This document shows positions 1 to 9,422 of a stretch of DNA of 64,000 bases, one piece after another. The position numbers were made by a program, and so were the translations under genes. The notes under the pieces are model-generated. The model ran no database searches. It saw only the letters and a list, made by a program, of their open reading frames with translations, and was not told the DNA's origin. Positions within the stretch are counted from its first letter, which is position 1. Every line of letters begins with the position of its first letter. Source of the DNA: Streptomyces paradoxus (lineage in GTDB: Bacteria > Actinomycetota > Actinomycetes > Streptomycetales > Streptomycetaceae); contig NZ_JACHGV010000003.1 in assembly GCF_014202475.1 (NCBI RefSeq), positions 404,454 through 468,453 on the forward strand, in the 5' to 3' direction.

Positions 1-351
1 GCGGCCGGAGTCGGGGGCGGAGAGGATGCGGACGATGGCGACGCGGTCGTCTTCGGCCTGGGCGAGGCGGTAGCCGGTCTTCAGGAACTCCCGCATGTCC
101 TCCACGGTGCCGTCGAGCGCCTCGTTGGCCTCGCGGGTGACTCCGCGGCCGCTGTCCTCGTCGGCCAGGATGCGCAGGATCGCGATCCGCAGCTCCTCCG
201 CCGACATCTGGTCCACCGGGGTGCCGTCCGCCGGTGAGGCCGCCACCACCGCGTCGGGAGCCGTGCCGGTGGCGGAGGCCGGCGTGGCGAACAGGAGGGC
301 GGGGGCGAGGGCGCCGGCGGCGACGAGCAGGGCACCGCGGGTGAGTCTCAT
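1..351 (-). CDS. Secreted ALF-repeat protein (3' end cut by window edge)
   Basis: The reading frame opens at an ATG with a good ribosome site (GGAGAGAGG, 7 nt upstream) and runs off the left edge, so the C-terminus is missing. Residues 1-28 form a signal peptide: MRLTR, an Ala/Leu-rich core, then a TPASA cleavage site. The mature part repeats a unit of the form ELRIAILRILADEDSGRGV followed by an A..AL.GT...REFL..GY.LA block and a second RVAIVRIL unit. This is the short repeat of the ALF-repeat family of Streptomyces secreted proteins, whose function is unknown. Only about 117 codons are visible, so total length and any C-terminal domain cannot be judged. Confidence 0.75.
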   Translation of the reverse strand, partial: MRLTRGALLVAAGALAPALLFATPASATGTAPDAVVAASPADGTPVDQMSAEELRIAILRILADEDSGRGVTREANEALDGTVEDMREFLKTGYRLAQAEDDRVAIVRILSAPDSGR

Positions 352-455
352 GCGTGAACCTCTCTCCATCTGTTGGGAATCGAGAGCATGTTCGCATGTC
401 CCGCGCGGCCGGACCGGTCATTTATGACGGTGGCTCAACAACCCGTGTACGAGGG

Positions 456-2021
456 TCACTTCCGGCCCTCGGGTGCGTACTCCTGCAGGAAGTGGGCGAC
501 GCGGTCGGCGTAGTCGCGGACGTCCGGGGGCACGCCGCCCGCCGTGTTCACCGTGCGGTACGACCTGCGGTACGCGGCGGCGACGAGGACCCGCCGGTCG
601 CCCGGCAGGTCCGCCTGCAGGCGCGGGGCGATCCAGCACAGGTAACGGCCCATCGCCGGGATGGACTCGGCGGGCGGGAAAGGCGGCTGGGGGACCGTCT
701 CGCCGGGGGTGCCGTCCTCGTTCATCCACCAGCGCAGGACGCGCGGGGTCCAGCGGGCGATGCCGTACTCGTCGTTCGCGGGGTCGGACAGGTCCGGGTC
801 GAAGTCGCTCTCCACCTTCAGCATGGCGGCGATCAGGGCCGGACTGACCTCCTCCTGGTCGCAGTCGTGCGCGGTCTCGACGATCAGCAGGCGATAGGCG
901 GGCGGCACGCCCCGGTCGGTGCGCAGCTCGGAGGCGCCGTACGCGGCGGCCGAGACGTTCGCGGTCGCGCCGGCACCGCTGCCTCCGGCGCCGCCGCCCC
1001 CGGCCGGGACGCCGATGCCGTAGGCCAGGGCGGCCAGGGCCGCGGCGGCTCCGGCCAGGACGGCTGCGACGGATCTGCGGCGGAAGCGGTGACGGGCGGG
1101 GCGTAGCGGAGGCAGGCGGAAGGCGCGCCGGCCCGGGCCCGCGGCCGCCGTCACGCGGCGCAGCAGCGCCGCGCCGCCGACGCGCTGCCGGTGCGTCCGC
1201 GTCAGACAGGCCCGCACGATCTCCCGCCAGTCGTCGGACAGCTCCGGCGACAGCCGCAGCTGGTCGGCGCCGCGGGCGTAGGCCGCCGCCGCGTCCCGAC
1301 GGGCTGCCGGGGTGGCGCCGGGCAGGGGGAAGGCGCCGGTGAGCACGAGGTGGGCGAGGACACCGAAGGCCCAGATGTCGGCGGAGGGGCGGATGCGGCG
1401 GCCGCGTTCGCCGATCTCGGTCCACAGGAGTTCCGGCGGGGTGTAGTCGGGGGTGGAGAAGGCCGGCGTGTAGGCGTGGGTGCCCTCCAGCTCGGCGGCC
1501 AGGTTGAAGTCGGCGAGACGGACCGAACCGTCCGCCATCAGCAGCACGTTGGCCGGCTTCAGGTCGCCGTGCAGCCAGCCGGCGCCGTGCAACTGGGCGA
1601 GACCCTCGGCGATCTGCGCGAGGAGTGCCGGACCGGCCGCGGGGCGGGGCGTGGCGGCGAGCAGGGCCGACAGGGAGCCCTCGGCCTTCTCCAGGACGAG
1701 GACCGTGGCGCCGTCCAGCTCCGGGCGGCCCGGGTCGTCGACCGTCAGCGTCTGGTACATCCGCAGCAACCGCGGGTGTCTCAGCCGCCGGTACAGCTCG
1801 ACCTCCCGCTCGATCAGTTCGCGCAGGTGGGCCAGCCGGCGGGGCGTGGCCGTCCCGGTGGGCAGGAACTTCAGGGCGGCCGTCGGCGGCAGCCCGGTGC
1901 CGGCACCGACGCGCCGGGCGGCGTACACACTGCCGAAGGCGCCCGTCGCGATGGGCTCGCGCACCTCCCAGTCGCCGACCCGGTAGCCCTTGGGCACGGG
2001 TACGGCGTAGGCCTCGGTCAC
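456..2021 (-). CDS. Membrane Ser/Thr protein kinase with extracellular lysozyme-like domain
   Basis: Protein of 521 aa. The kinase domain (about 14-295) has a glycine loop GAFGSVY (28-33), Lys51, a catalytic loop HGDLKPAN (151-158, Asp153), PPE in place of APE (195-197) and a DIWAFG motif. The metal-binding DFG is DFN (171-173), an unusual change, so activity is likely but not certain. One membrane helix lies at about 317-336. The outer part (about 375-521) has VESDFDP, GIARWTP and AAAYRR blocks, matching the lytic transglycosylase/lysozyme fold, with Glu404 in the catalytic Glu position. The architecture suggests a kinase that senses or remodels peptidoglycan. The GTG start overlaps the stop of a small upstream ORF as GTGA. 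Confidence 0.88.
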   Translation of the reverse strand: MTEAYAVPVPKGYRVGDWEVREPIATGAFGSVYAARRVGAGTGLPPTAALKFLPTGTATPRRLAHLRELIEREVELYRRLRHPRLLRMYQTLTVDDPGRPELDGATVLVLEKAEGSLSALLAATPRPAAGPALLAQIAEGLAQLHGAGWLHGDLKPANVLLMADGSVRLADFNLAAELEGTHAYTPAFSTPDYTPPELLWTEIGERGRRIRPSADIWAFGVLAHLVLTGAFPLPGATPAARRDAAAAYARGADQLRLSPELSDDWREIVRACLTRTHRQRVGGAALLRRVTAAAGPGRRAFRLPPLRPARHRFRRRSVAAVLAGAAAALAALAYGIGVPAGGGGAGGSGAGATANVSAAAYGASELRTDRGVPPAYRLLIVETAHDCDQEEVSPALIAAMLKVESDFDPDLSDPANDEYGIARWTPRVLRWWMNEDGTPGETVPQPPFPPAESIPAMGRYLCWIAPRLQADLPGDRRVLVAAAYRRSYRTVNTAGGVPPDVRDYADRVAHFLQEYAPEGRK

Positions 2022-2158
2022 CGGGTCGCCCCGGCCCGGTCAGGACGGCCGGGGACCCGGAAGGCGCCGTGCGCGAACGCGCCGTACGCGCGGGTGATGG
2101 GGGTGCGGTTTCGCTCGTCCTCCGTGGTCGGCGGAGGTACCACGATGATGCTGAACAA
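2018..2158 (-). CDS. Small ORF overlapping the kinase start
   Basis: A 46-codon frame starts at TTG, with GGGGAG 7 nt before it, and stops at TGA sharing four bases (GTGA) with the kinase start. It begins MFSIIVVPPP and is otherwise hydrophilic and Arg-rich. The arrangement is typical of translational coupling in Streptomyces, which is the main reason to call it. No family is recognised. It could equally be a chance frame in a leader. Confidence 0.38.
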   Translation of the reverse strand: MFSIIVVPPPTTEDERNRTPITRAYGAFAHGAFRVPGRPDRAGATR

Positions 2159-2291
2159 GGTGCTCTCCCCGTGCCTGAACAGCTACCACCGTCAGACTAG
2201 GGCGACGCACCAGGGCCGTGCCCCCCTCGTACGGGTGAGACACGGCCCTTGGAAGTGAATGGCGTGAACTGGTCCGGCCGACCCGGTCCGT

Positions 2292-2867
2292 TCAGTGGCG
2301 GGGCCGGTTGAACCAGGCCTTGCCATTGGCGTTGCCGACGAAGACGGCCACCAGGATGGCGAGGACCGTGTGCACCAGGCCCACGATGACGAACGGGTAG
2401 ATGCCGAGGACCGCCGTGATGATGGCGAAGACCAGGATGGTGATCCGGGCGCCGTTGCCGCCGTTCTTGAACTTCGTCGCCAGGACGGCGGCGAACACCA
2501 GCCAGGCCAGGCCGAACACCACGTAGCCCCAGATCACGCCGGTCGAGTCACCGACCAGGTCCTGGAAGGCGGTGTTGTCCTTCAGGGACTCGTCGTCCTT
2601 CGCGGCGTTCAGGGCCGCGGCGGCGAAGGCGAAGATGGCGATGCCGACGACCTGCAGACCGACGATGACCCACATCATCACGCGGGCCGCGCCCACCGAA
2701 CCGGGCATCGTGGTCGGCGCGGCGGGGCCGCCGTAGGGGGAGACCGGAGGGGCCTGCGGGTAGCCGTAGCCGGGAGCCTGACCCTGGTTCTGCGGGTAGC
2801 CGTAGCCCGGCTGCTGCGGCTGCCCCTGGGGAGCGCCGTAGGGGTTGTTCGGGTCGCCGTAGCTCAT
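2292..2867 (-). CDS. Four-helix membrane protein with Pro/Gly/Tyr/Gln-rich N-terminus
   Basis: Protein of 191 aa. Residues 1-55 are low complexity (repeated PQ.GYGYPQ and PYG units), as in many actinobacterial cytoplasmic tails. Four hydrophobic segments follow, at about 62-86, 110-132, 143-160 and 160-180, and the protein ends in a short basic tail. The ATG is preceded by GGAGGAACGT. It stands alone, with its promoter in the 275-base gap shared with folD. No enzymatic motif is visible. Function is unknown, and the helices could make it a small stress or envelope protein. Confidence 0.75.
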   Translation of the reverse strand: MSYGDPNNPYGAPQGQPQQPGYGYPQNQGQAPGYGYPQAPPVSPYGGPAAPTTMPGSVGAARVMMWVIVGLQVVGIAIFAFAAAALNAAKDDESLKDNTAFQDLVGDSTGVIWGYVVFGLAWLVFAAVLATKFKNGGNGARITILVFAIITAVLGIYPFVIVGLVHTVLAILVAVFVGNANGKAWFNRPRH

Positions 2868-3142
2868 GGGGGACGTTCCTCCGTTGGTCCTGGTGCGGGG
2901 ACGACGCGTGACATCCGCACGGAGGAAAATCTTCAGTATTGCGACCGTCCCCCCGTTGAGCTGCCCGCGGCACTTGTCGGGTCATCGTTCTTCACCACTG
3001 ACCGGCTTGTCCAGCCGCATTCCCGATGTGTTGTGCAAGTGCAACATCGCTGATCATGGGCGGATACGGGAGGAGGGGCCCCGCGGTGCCCGGATTGCGG
3101 CCGGATTGGAACCGCGGCGGGGTCATCCGCGAGGATGGGGCC

Positions 3143-3997
3143 ATGACCGCCCAGATTCTCGATGGCAAGGCCACCGCAGCCGCGATCAAGTCCGATCTGA
3201 CCGCCCGCGTGGCGGCGCTGAAGGAGAAGGGCGTCACGCCCGGCCTCGGCACGATCCTGGTCGGGGACGACCCCGGCAGCCAGAAGTACGTCGCCGGCAA
3301 GCACCGCGACTGCGCGCAGGTGGGCATCGCCTCCATCCAGCGCGAACTGCCCGCCACGGCGACCCAGGAGGAGATCGAGGCGGCCGTCCGCGAGCTGAAC
3401 GAGGACCCGGCCTGCACCGGGTACATCGTGCAACTGCCGCTGCCCAAGGGCATCGACGAGAACCGCATCCTGGAACTGATGGACCCGGACAAGGACGCGG
3501 ACGGGCTGCACCCGATGAACCTCGGGCGTCTCGTCCTCAACGAGCCCGCCCCGCTGCCCTGCACCCCGAACGGCGTGCTGACGCTGCTCCGCCGCTACGG
3601 CGTGGAGATCAAGGGCGCCGAGGTCGTCGTCGTCGGACGCGGCGTGACGATCGGCCGGCCGATGCCGCTGCTGCTCACCCGCCGCAGCGAGAACGCCACC
3701 GTGACCCAGTGCCACACCGGCACCCGCGATCTGTCGGCGCACCTCAAGCGTGCGGACATCATCGTGGCCGCCGCCGGCTCGGCCCACCTGATCCGCGCCG
3801 AGGACGTGAAGCCCGGTGCGGCCGTGCTCGACGTGGGCGTCTCCCGCAGCGCCGAGGGCAAGATCGTGGGCGACGTCCACCCCGACGTCGCCGAGGTCGC
3901 CGGCTTCATCTCCCCGAACCCCGGCGGAGTCGGCCCGATGACCCGCGCCCAGCTGCTCGTGAACGTGGTCGAGGCGGCGGAGCGCAGTGTCGGCTGA
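3143..3997 (+). CDS. folD: Methylenetetrahydrofolate dehydrogenase/cyclohydrolase FolD
   Basis: Protein of 284 aa, the usual FolD length. It converts 5,10-methylene-THF to 5,10-methenyl-THF with NADP and then to 10-formyl-THF, in the cytosol. Visible signatures are the substrate pair Tyr49...Lys53 in GSQKYVAGK, the QLPLPKG block, the dinucleotide-binding [12 protein letters not shown] segment (bacterial consensus VVGRSxIVGKP) and the C-terminal [10 protein letters not shown] motif. The ATG at 3143 was chosen over longer in-frame extensions because similarity begins at [10 protein letters not shown]. Its 3' end overlaps the start of the DUF3017 gene by 11 bases, so the two are co-transcribed. 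Confidence 0.96.
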   Translation: MTAQILDGKATAAAIKSDLTARVAALKEKGVTPGLGTILVGDDPGSQKYVAGKHRDCAQVGIASIQRELPATATQEEIEAAVRELNEDPACTGYIVQLPLPKGIDENRILELMDPDKDADGLHPMNLGRLVLNEPAPLPCTPNGVLTLLRRYGVEIKGAEVVVVGRGVTIGRPMPLLLTRRSENATVTQCHTGTRDLSAHLKRADIIVAAAGSAHLIRAEDVKPGAAVLDVGVSRSAEGKIVGDVHPDVAEVAGFISPNPGGVGPMTRAQLLVNVVEAAERSVG

Positions 3998-4514
3998 GCA
4001 CCGGGCCCCGAACGGGCAGGAGACGCCGGGCGGGCTTGAGCCGCCGGGCGGGCACGAGGCGCCGGAGGACCTCAGCGTCCGGGACCCCATCAGCGCGCCC
4101 GACGCCGAAGGGCGGCCGCGCCGGGTCACCCGGCGTTTCCCGCTGTTCACCAAGGACACCGCGCGGCCCGAGGGCGGTGGCCGGGCCGCGCCCGGGGACG
4201 CTCCCGCGCCGGTGCGGCAGTGGCCCGTGCTCGCCGTGCTGGGGCTGGCCGGGCTCGGACTGCTGGTGACGGCGTTCGGCCAGTTCCGGCTCGGGACGCT
4301 GCTCATCGGTGCCGCCCTGCTGGGCGGCGGCGCGCTGCGCTGGCTGCTGCCGGACGTCGGTATGCTCGCCGTCCGCTCCCGCTTCACGGACATCGTCACC
4401 TACGGCCTGCTGGGCACCGTGATCGTCCTGCTGGCGCTGATGGCCCAGCCCGAACCGTGGCTGCAGATCCCGTTCCTGAAGGACACCCTGCACTTCACGG
4501 TCACCAACGAATGA
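3987..4514 (+). CDS. DUF3017 membrane protein
   Basis: Protein of 175 aa starting at GTG inside the end of folD. About 75 hydrophilic, Pro/Gly-rich residues come first. Three hydrophobic segments (about 78-94, 98-116, 133-150) follow, with a conserved [16 protein letters not shown] segment between them. This is the DUF3017 family, which is regularly linked to folD in Streptomyces and has no known role. A strong hairpin terminator follows the stop directly. Confidence 0.85.
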   Translation: MSAEHRAPNGQETPGGLEPPGGHEAPEDLSVRDPISAPDAEGRPRRVTRRFPLFTKDTARPEGGGRAAPGDAPAPVRQWPVLAVLGLAGLGLLVTAFGQFRLGTLLIGAALLGGGALRWLLPDVGMLAVRSRFTDIVTYGLLGTVIVLLALMAQPEPWLQIPFLKDTLHFTVTNE

Positions 4515-4517
4515 CGG

Positions 4518-4561
4518 GACGGCGGCCCGTCCTCTCCCCCGAGGAAGGACGGGCCGCCGTC
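4518..4561 (+). terminator. Hairpin terminator after folD-DUF3017
   Basis: Perfect 16-base arms (4518-4533 and 4546-4561, left arm GACGGCGGCCCGTCCT) are separated by a 12-base loop just after the DUF3017 stop. There is no U tract, which is common in Streptomyces. Confidence 0.8.
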
Positions 4562-4879
4562 ACGCACCACCCTCCTGCACGGCGAACGGCCTGTTCAACG
4601 GCTGTCAGTGCGCTGTGGCACGGAAGTGACAGTTCCGGTACGTCTCGCTTCCGATACCGCACAAAGTGGTGCGACGCGGGGGTTGGCAGGGACAATCAGG
4701 ACGGTCCAGGGTGTACCGCGCGCGGTCACCATGCTCCTGTGCGCCCCCCGTCAGGGAACTGAGATCCTGACTGGGCGCATCCCTGTGGGTATCCAGAACG
4801 GGGACTCGGCCAAGGCCGCCACGCGCGGGGCGAAGAAGCGCGAGAAATATCAGCACGTACGGGGGGAAGAGGGGGAGCA
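4562..4879. other. 318-base gene-free stretch before the XRE-type regulator
   Basis: After the terminator the strand holds no convincing ORF. It is less GC-rich around 4620-4700 and must carry the promoter of the regulator that starts at 4880. No clear -35/-10 pair was found. The last 15 bases are a purine run that provides the ribosome site. Confidence 0.6.
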
Positions 4880-6202
4880 ATGCCTCGTTGGAAGGCCTTG
4901 CCGGATGAGCTCGATCCGCAGATCAGGGAGTTCACCAGTCAGCTGCGCCGGCTCGTGGACCGCAGCGGTCTGAGCATCGCGTCGGTTGCGGACCGCACGG
5001 GCTACAGCAAGACGTCGTGGGAGCGTTACCTGAACGGCCGGCTGCTCGCGCCGAAGGGCGCGATCGTGGCCCTGGCCGAGGTCACCGGCACCAATCCGGT
5101 GCACCTGACCACGATGTGGGAGCTCGCCGAGCGCGCCTGGAGCCGCTCGGAGATGCGGCACGACATGACGATGGAGGCCATCCGGATATCCCAGGCGCGC
5201 GCCGCGCTCGGGGAGTTCGGCGGGCAGGACTTCACCGACCCCTCGGCCGGTGGCAAGGCGGCCTCGGCGGGGGAGGGCAGAGCGGCCTCAGCGGGCGGCG
5301 GCAAGCCCGCCCGCAGAAGCGGCGGCACCACGGTCACGCCGGGCATCGCGGGACCGGCCGGTGTGGCCCCGGCCGTGCCGCCGCAGCCGACGGCGCCCGA
5401 GGTCCAGGACTCCAGCGGTGCGGATGTGCGGGAAGGGAGCGACCGGGCTGCCGCGCCCGAGGTCAACTCGTGGGGACTGGCCGGGTACCAGGGCCCGTCG
5501 CCGGCGGGCGGCCGTTCCGCCGGGCCCGGTGCGGACCGGGGATCCCGGCCCGGCTCGGGTTCCGGAACCTCCGCGGGCTCGCCCGGCGGCCGGACTCCCG
5601 GCGCCGGGGCCGGCTCGTACGGCGAACCGCAGGACGCCGTCCCGGCCCGGGCCGGTGGCGCGGGCGGCAGTGGTGCCGGCGGGACCCGCCGCGCCCCCTC
5701 CGCCCCCGCGGGCAAGAAGCGGACGGCGACCTTCGTCGCGGGTGTCGTGGGCGTCCTGGTGGTGATCGCCGGCGCGTTCTACCTCACCGGCGGCGGTGGC
5801 GACGACGAGGCCAAGGGCGGCGCCAAGTCGCCCTCGCCGACCGTCAGCACCGACCCGAAGCTGCCGCCCGGCGTGAAGTGCAGCGGCGCCGACTGCACCG
5901 GCAAGGACGCGGAGGCCATGGGGTGCAGCGGTGACCTGGTGACCACGGCCCAGACCGCGACCGTCGGCACGACCGTCGTCGAGGTCCGCTACAGCGAGAC
6001 CTGCAAGGCGGCCTGGGGGCGCATCACCCAGGCCGCACAGGGCGACGAGGTCCAGATCAGCTCGGGCAAGGCGAAGCAGACCGGCAGCATCACCGCGGCC
6101 GGGGACACCGTCGCCTACACCCCGATGGTCGCCGTGAAGGGCGCCGCCGACGCCAAGGCCTGCGCGATCCTGACGGCCGGCGGGAAGGGCTGCACCGACT
6201 AG
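4880..6202 (+). CDS. Membrane-anchored XRE-family protein with DUF2690 domain
   Basis: Protein of 440 aa. Residues 17-62 form a Cro/C1-type helix-turn-helix (LSIASVADRTGYSKTSWERYLNGR). A disordered Gly/Ala/Pro/Ser-rich linker of about 160 residues leads to one membrane helix at about 283-304. The outer C-terminal domain (about 325-440) carries four paired cysteines (KCSGADC, MGCSGD, SETCKAAW) typical of DUF2690. The layout predicts a cytoplasmic DNA-binding head tethered to an extracytoplasmic domain, so it may relay an envelope signal. The ATG follows a GGGGGAG-type ribosome site. No partner gene is adjacent. Confidence 0.85.
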   Translation: MPRWKALPDELDPQIREFTSQLRRLVDRSGLSIASVADRTGYSKTSWERYLNGRLLAPKGAIVALAEVTGTNPVHLTTMWELAERAWSRSEMRHDMTMEAIRISQARAALGEFGGQDFTDPSAGGKAASAGEGRAASAGGGKPARRSGGTTVTPGIAGPAGVAPAVPPQPTAPEVQDSSGADVREGSDRAAAPEVNSWGLAGYQGPSPAGGRSAGPGADRGSRPGSGSGTSAGSPGGRTPGAGAGSYGEPQDAVPARAGGAGGSGAGGTRRAPSAPAGKKRTATFVAGVVGVLVVIAGAFYLTGGGGDDEAKGGAKSPSPTVSTDPKLPPGVKCSGADCTGKDAEAMGCSGDLVTTAQTATVGTTVVEVRYSETCKAAWGRITQAAQGDEVQISSGKAKQTGSITAAGDTVAYTPMVAVKGAADAKACAILTAGGKGCTD

Positions 6203-6319
6203 ACGCGAAGCGGTGCCGCCGGCCCGGGTGAGGAATTTCCGAAGGGGAGGAATGCCCGCCCGGATCGGGGGCACGCGAACCGTACCCCCACGGGAGTCCG
6301 GCATGGTCGGTATCCCCCC

Positions 6320-6362
6320 AGGCGGCCGCCTTCGTCCTCCTCTCCCGGACGGGCGGCCGCCT
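6320..6362 (+). terminator. Hairpin terminator between XRE-type gene and mdh
   Basis: Arms AGGCGGCCGCC (6320-6330) and GGCGGCCGCCT (6352-6362) pair perfectly around a 21-base, pyrimidine-rich loop. Confidence 0.6.
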
Positions 6363-6454
6363 CTTGCGTGGGGGCGGGGCGTGACCGCGGGCGGGGCGGA
6401 GTTGTGGGCCGGGCCACACCGACCCGGACGTCCGAGATCCCGGATGCGCGGTAG

Positions 6455-7537
<1,083 letters not shown>

Positions 7538-7560
7538 CCTGAGCCGCCCGTAACTCCGTA

Positions 7561-7598
7561 CGCAGGCCCCGCACCGGTTGTCCGGTGCGGGGCCTGCG
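7561..7598 (+). terminator. Strong hairpin terminator of mdh
   Basis: Perfect 17-base arms (7561-7577 and 7582-7598) are closed by a TTGT tetraloop and followed by GGGCTTTCC. Confidence 0.9.
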
Positions 7599-7733
7599 GG
7601 CTTTCCACGGGTCGGCGAGGTGATTCTCCGCACCTTTTGTTCCTGTTTGTCCACATCTCCCGTGACACAGCGCACTTTCGGCCATCGACGCGCATGCATC
7701 CGAGGGAGTCGGGCAGGCGAACTCGGTCTCTTA

Positions 7734-7751
7734 GTGACACGAATGTGACAC
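7734..7751. repeat. Helically phased GTGACAC repeats before the betaine operon
   Basis: GTGACAC occurs at 7734-7740 and 7745-7751 with an 11-base period. A third copy lies at 7662-7668. The position 40-55 bases ahead of the first gene suggests a regulator site. No known factor is assigned. Confidence 0.4.
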
Positions 7752-7788
7752 AGGGGCGCTGATCAGGAACGGAAGGCGAAGAGCGATC

Positions 7789-9309
7789 ATGGCGGTAAGT
7801 ACCGAACTTCAGGCGCGTGAAACCATCCATGCGGGAGGAGAGTGGCGGGCGGCCACCTCCGGGGCCACCCGCGAGATCCTCGACCCCGCGGACGCGCTGC
7901 CCTTCGCCGTGGTCGCGGAGGGCGACGAGAAGGACACCGATCTGGCGATCGCCGCCGCCCGGCGCGCCTTCGACGAAGGCCCGTGGCCGCACACCCCCGT
8001 CGCCGAGCGGGCCGCGCTGCTGAGGCGCGTCGCCGACCTGCTCGTACGGGACCGCGAGAAGCTCGGCCGGCTGGAGGCCCAGGACGCGGGCAAGACCGTC
8101 GAGGAGGGCCGCGTCGACATCGACTGTGTCGCCGACGCCTTCCGCTACTTCGCCGACCTGGTCGCCGGCGAGGCCCCCGGCCGGGTCGTGGACGCCGGCT
8201 CGACCGACATCCACAGCGTCGTCGTGCACGAGCCGATCGGCGTCTGCGCGATGATCACGCCCTGGAACTACCCGCTGCTCCAGGCCAGCTGGAAGATCGC
8301 CCCCGCCCTCGCCGCCGGCAACACCTTCGTCGTCAAGCCCAGCGAGATCACGCCGATGACGACCATCGCGCTCATCGACCTGCTCGTCGAGGCCGGGCTC
8401 CCCGAGGGCGTCGCCAACATCGTCACCGGCCCGGGCCACTCCGTCGGCGCGCGCCTGTCCGAGCACCCCGACGTCGACCTGGTCTCCTTCACCGGCGGCC
8501 TGGTCAGCGGCACCAAGGTCGCCGAGGCCGCCGCCCCGACCGTCAAGAAGGTCGCCCTCGAACTCGGCGGCAAGAACCCCAACGTCGTCTTCGCCGACGC
8601 CTGCGCCACCGAGGAGGGCTTCGACACCGCCGTCGACCAGGCCCTCAACGCCGCCTTCATCCACAGCGGCCAGGTCTGCTCGGCCGGCGCCCGCCTGATC
8701 ATCGAGGAGTCCGTCCGGGACCGCTTCGTCACCGAACTCGCCCGGCGCGCCGAGAAGATCCGCCTCGGCCGCGGCACCGAGGACGGCGTCGAGTGCGGCC
8801 CGCTCGTCTCCGAGCAGCAGCGCGCCAAGGTCGAGATGTACGTCGAGTCCGCCCTCAAGGAGGGCGCGGTGCTGCGCTCCGGCGGCAAGCGCCCCGAGCC
8901 GTCCCCGCAGCGGCCCGAGAACGGCTACTTCTACGAGCCGACCGTCCTCGACCACTGCCACCGCGAGATGCGCGTCATCCGGGAGGAGGTCTTCGGGCCG
9001 GTCCTCACCGTCGAGACCTTCCGGACCGAGGACGAGGCCGTGGCCCTCGCCAACGACACCGAGTACGGACTCGCGGGCGGCGTCTGGACCGCCGACGCGG
9101 GCCGTGCCCGCCGGGTGGCCGGCCGGCTGCGCCACGGCACGATCTGGATCAACGACTTCCACCCCTACCTGCCGCAGGCGGAGTGGGGCGGTTTCGGCAA
9201 GAGCGGAGTGGGGCGCGAACTCGGCCCCGCCGGACTCGCCGAGTACCGGGAGACCAAGCACGTCTACCAGAACCTCGCTCCCAAGCCGGTGCGCTGGTTC
9301 GCGGGCTGA
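7789..9309 (+). CDS. betB: Betaine aldehyde dehydrogenase
   Basis: Protein of 506 aa in the NAD(P)-dependent aldehyde dehydrogenase superfamily. It oxidises betaine aldehyde to glycine betaine, the second step of osmoprotectant synthesis from choline. Seen are the ELGGKNP motif with general base Glu258, the NAAFIHSGQVCSAGAR motif with nucleophile Cys297, and the ITPWNYPLLQ and EVFGPVL blocks. Function is supported by the next genes: a choline dehydrogenase-like oxidase and a quaternary-amine ABC importer. The ATG is preceded by GGAAGGCGAAGAG. The 113-base gap to the next gene holds no terminator. Confidence 0.92.
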   Translation: MAVSTELQARETIHAGGEWRAATSGATREILDPADALPFAVVAEGDEKDTDLAIAAARRAFDEGPWPHTPVAERAALLRRVADLLVRDREKLGRLEAQDAGKTVEEGRVDIDCVADAFRYFADLVAGEAPGRVVDAGSTDIHSVVVHEPIGVCAMITPWNYPLLQASWKIAPALAAGNTFVVKPSEITPMTTIALIDLLVEAGLPEGVANIVTGPGHSVGARLSEHPDVDLVSFTGGLVSGTKVAEAAAPTVKKVALELGGKNPNVVFADACATEEGFDTAVDQALNAAFIHSGQVCSAGARLIIEESVRDRFVTELARRAEKIRLGRGTEDGVECGPLVSEQQRAKVEMYVESALKEGAVLRSGGKRPEPSPQRPENGYFYEPTVLDHCHREMRVIREEVFGPVLTVETFRTEDEAVALANDTEYGLAGGVWTADAGRARRVAGRLRHGTIWINDFHPYLPQAEWGGFGKSGVGRELGPAGLAEYRETKHVYQNLAPKPVRWFAG

Positions 9310-9422
9310 CCCCCGCCCCGCCGGGCCGCCGACCCCTCATCCCGGGCTGACCCCCACACCCCGGGCTGAACGTCCCCGTCCCCCGAGCCCGTTCACTTCA
9401 TCCCCACTGGAGCAAGTACGCC

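Noticed and set aside
2040-2243. 67-codon ORF upstream of the kinase in another frame
   Set aside because: Arg/His-rich, no ribosome site; the frame ending in the GTGA overlap is more plausible.
3026-3060. Imperfect GTTG...CAAC repeat in the folD leader
   Set aside because: Arms of five bases with mismatches inside; not distinguishable from chance.
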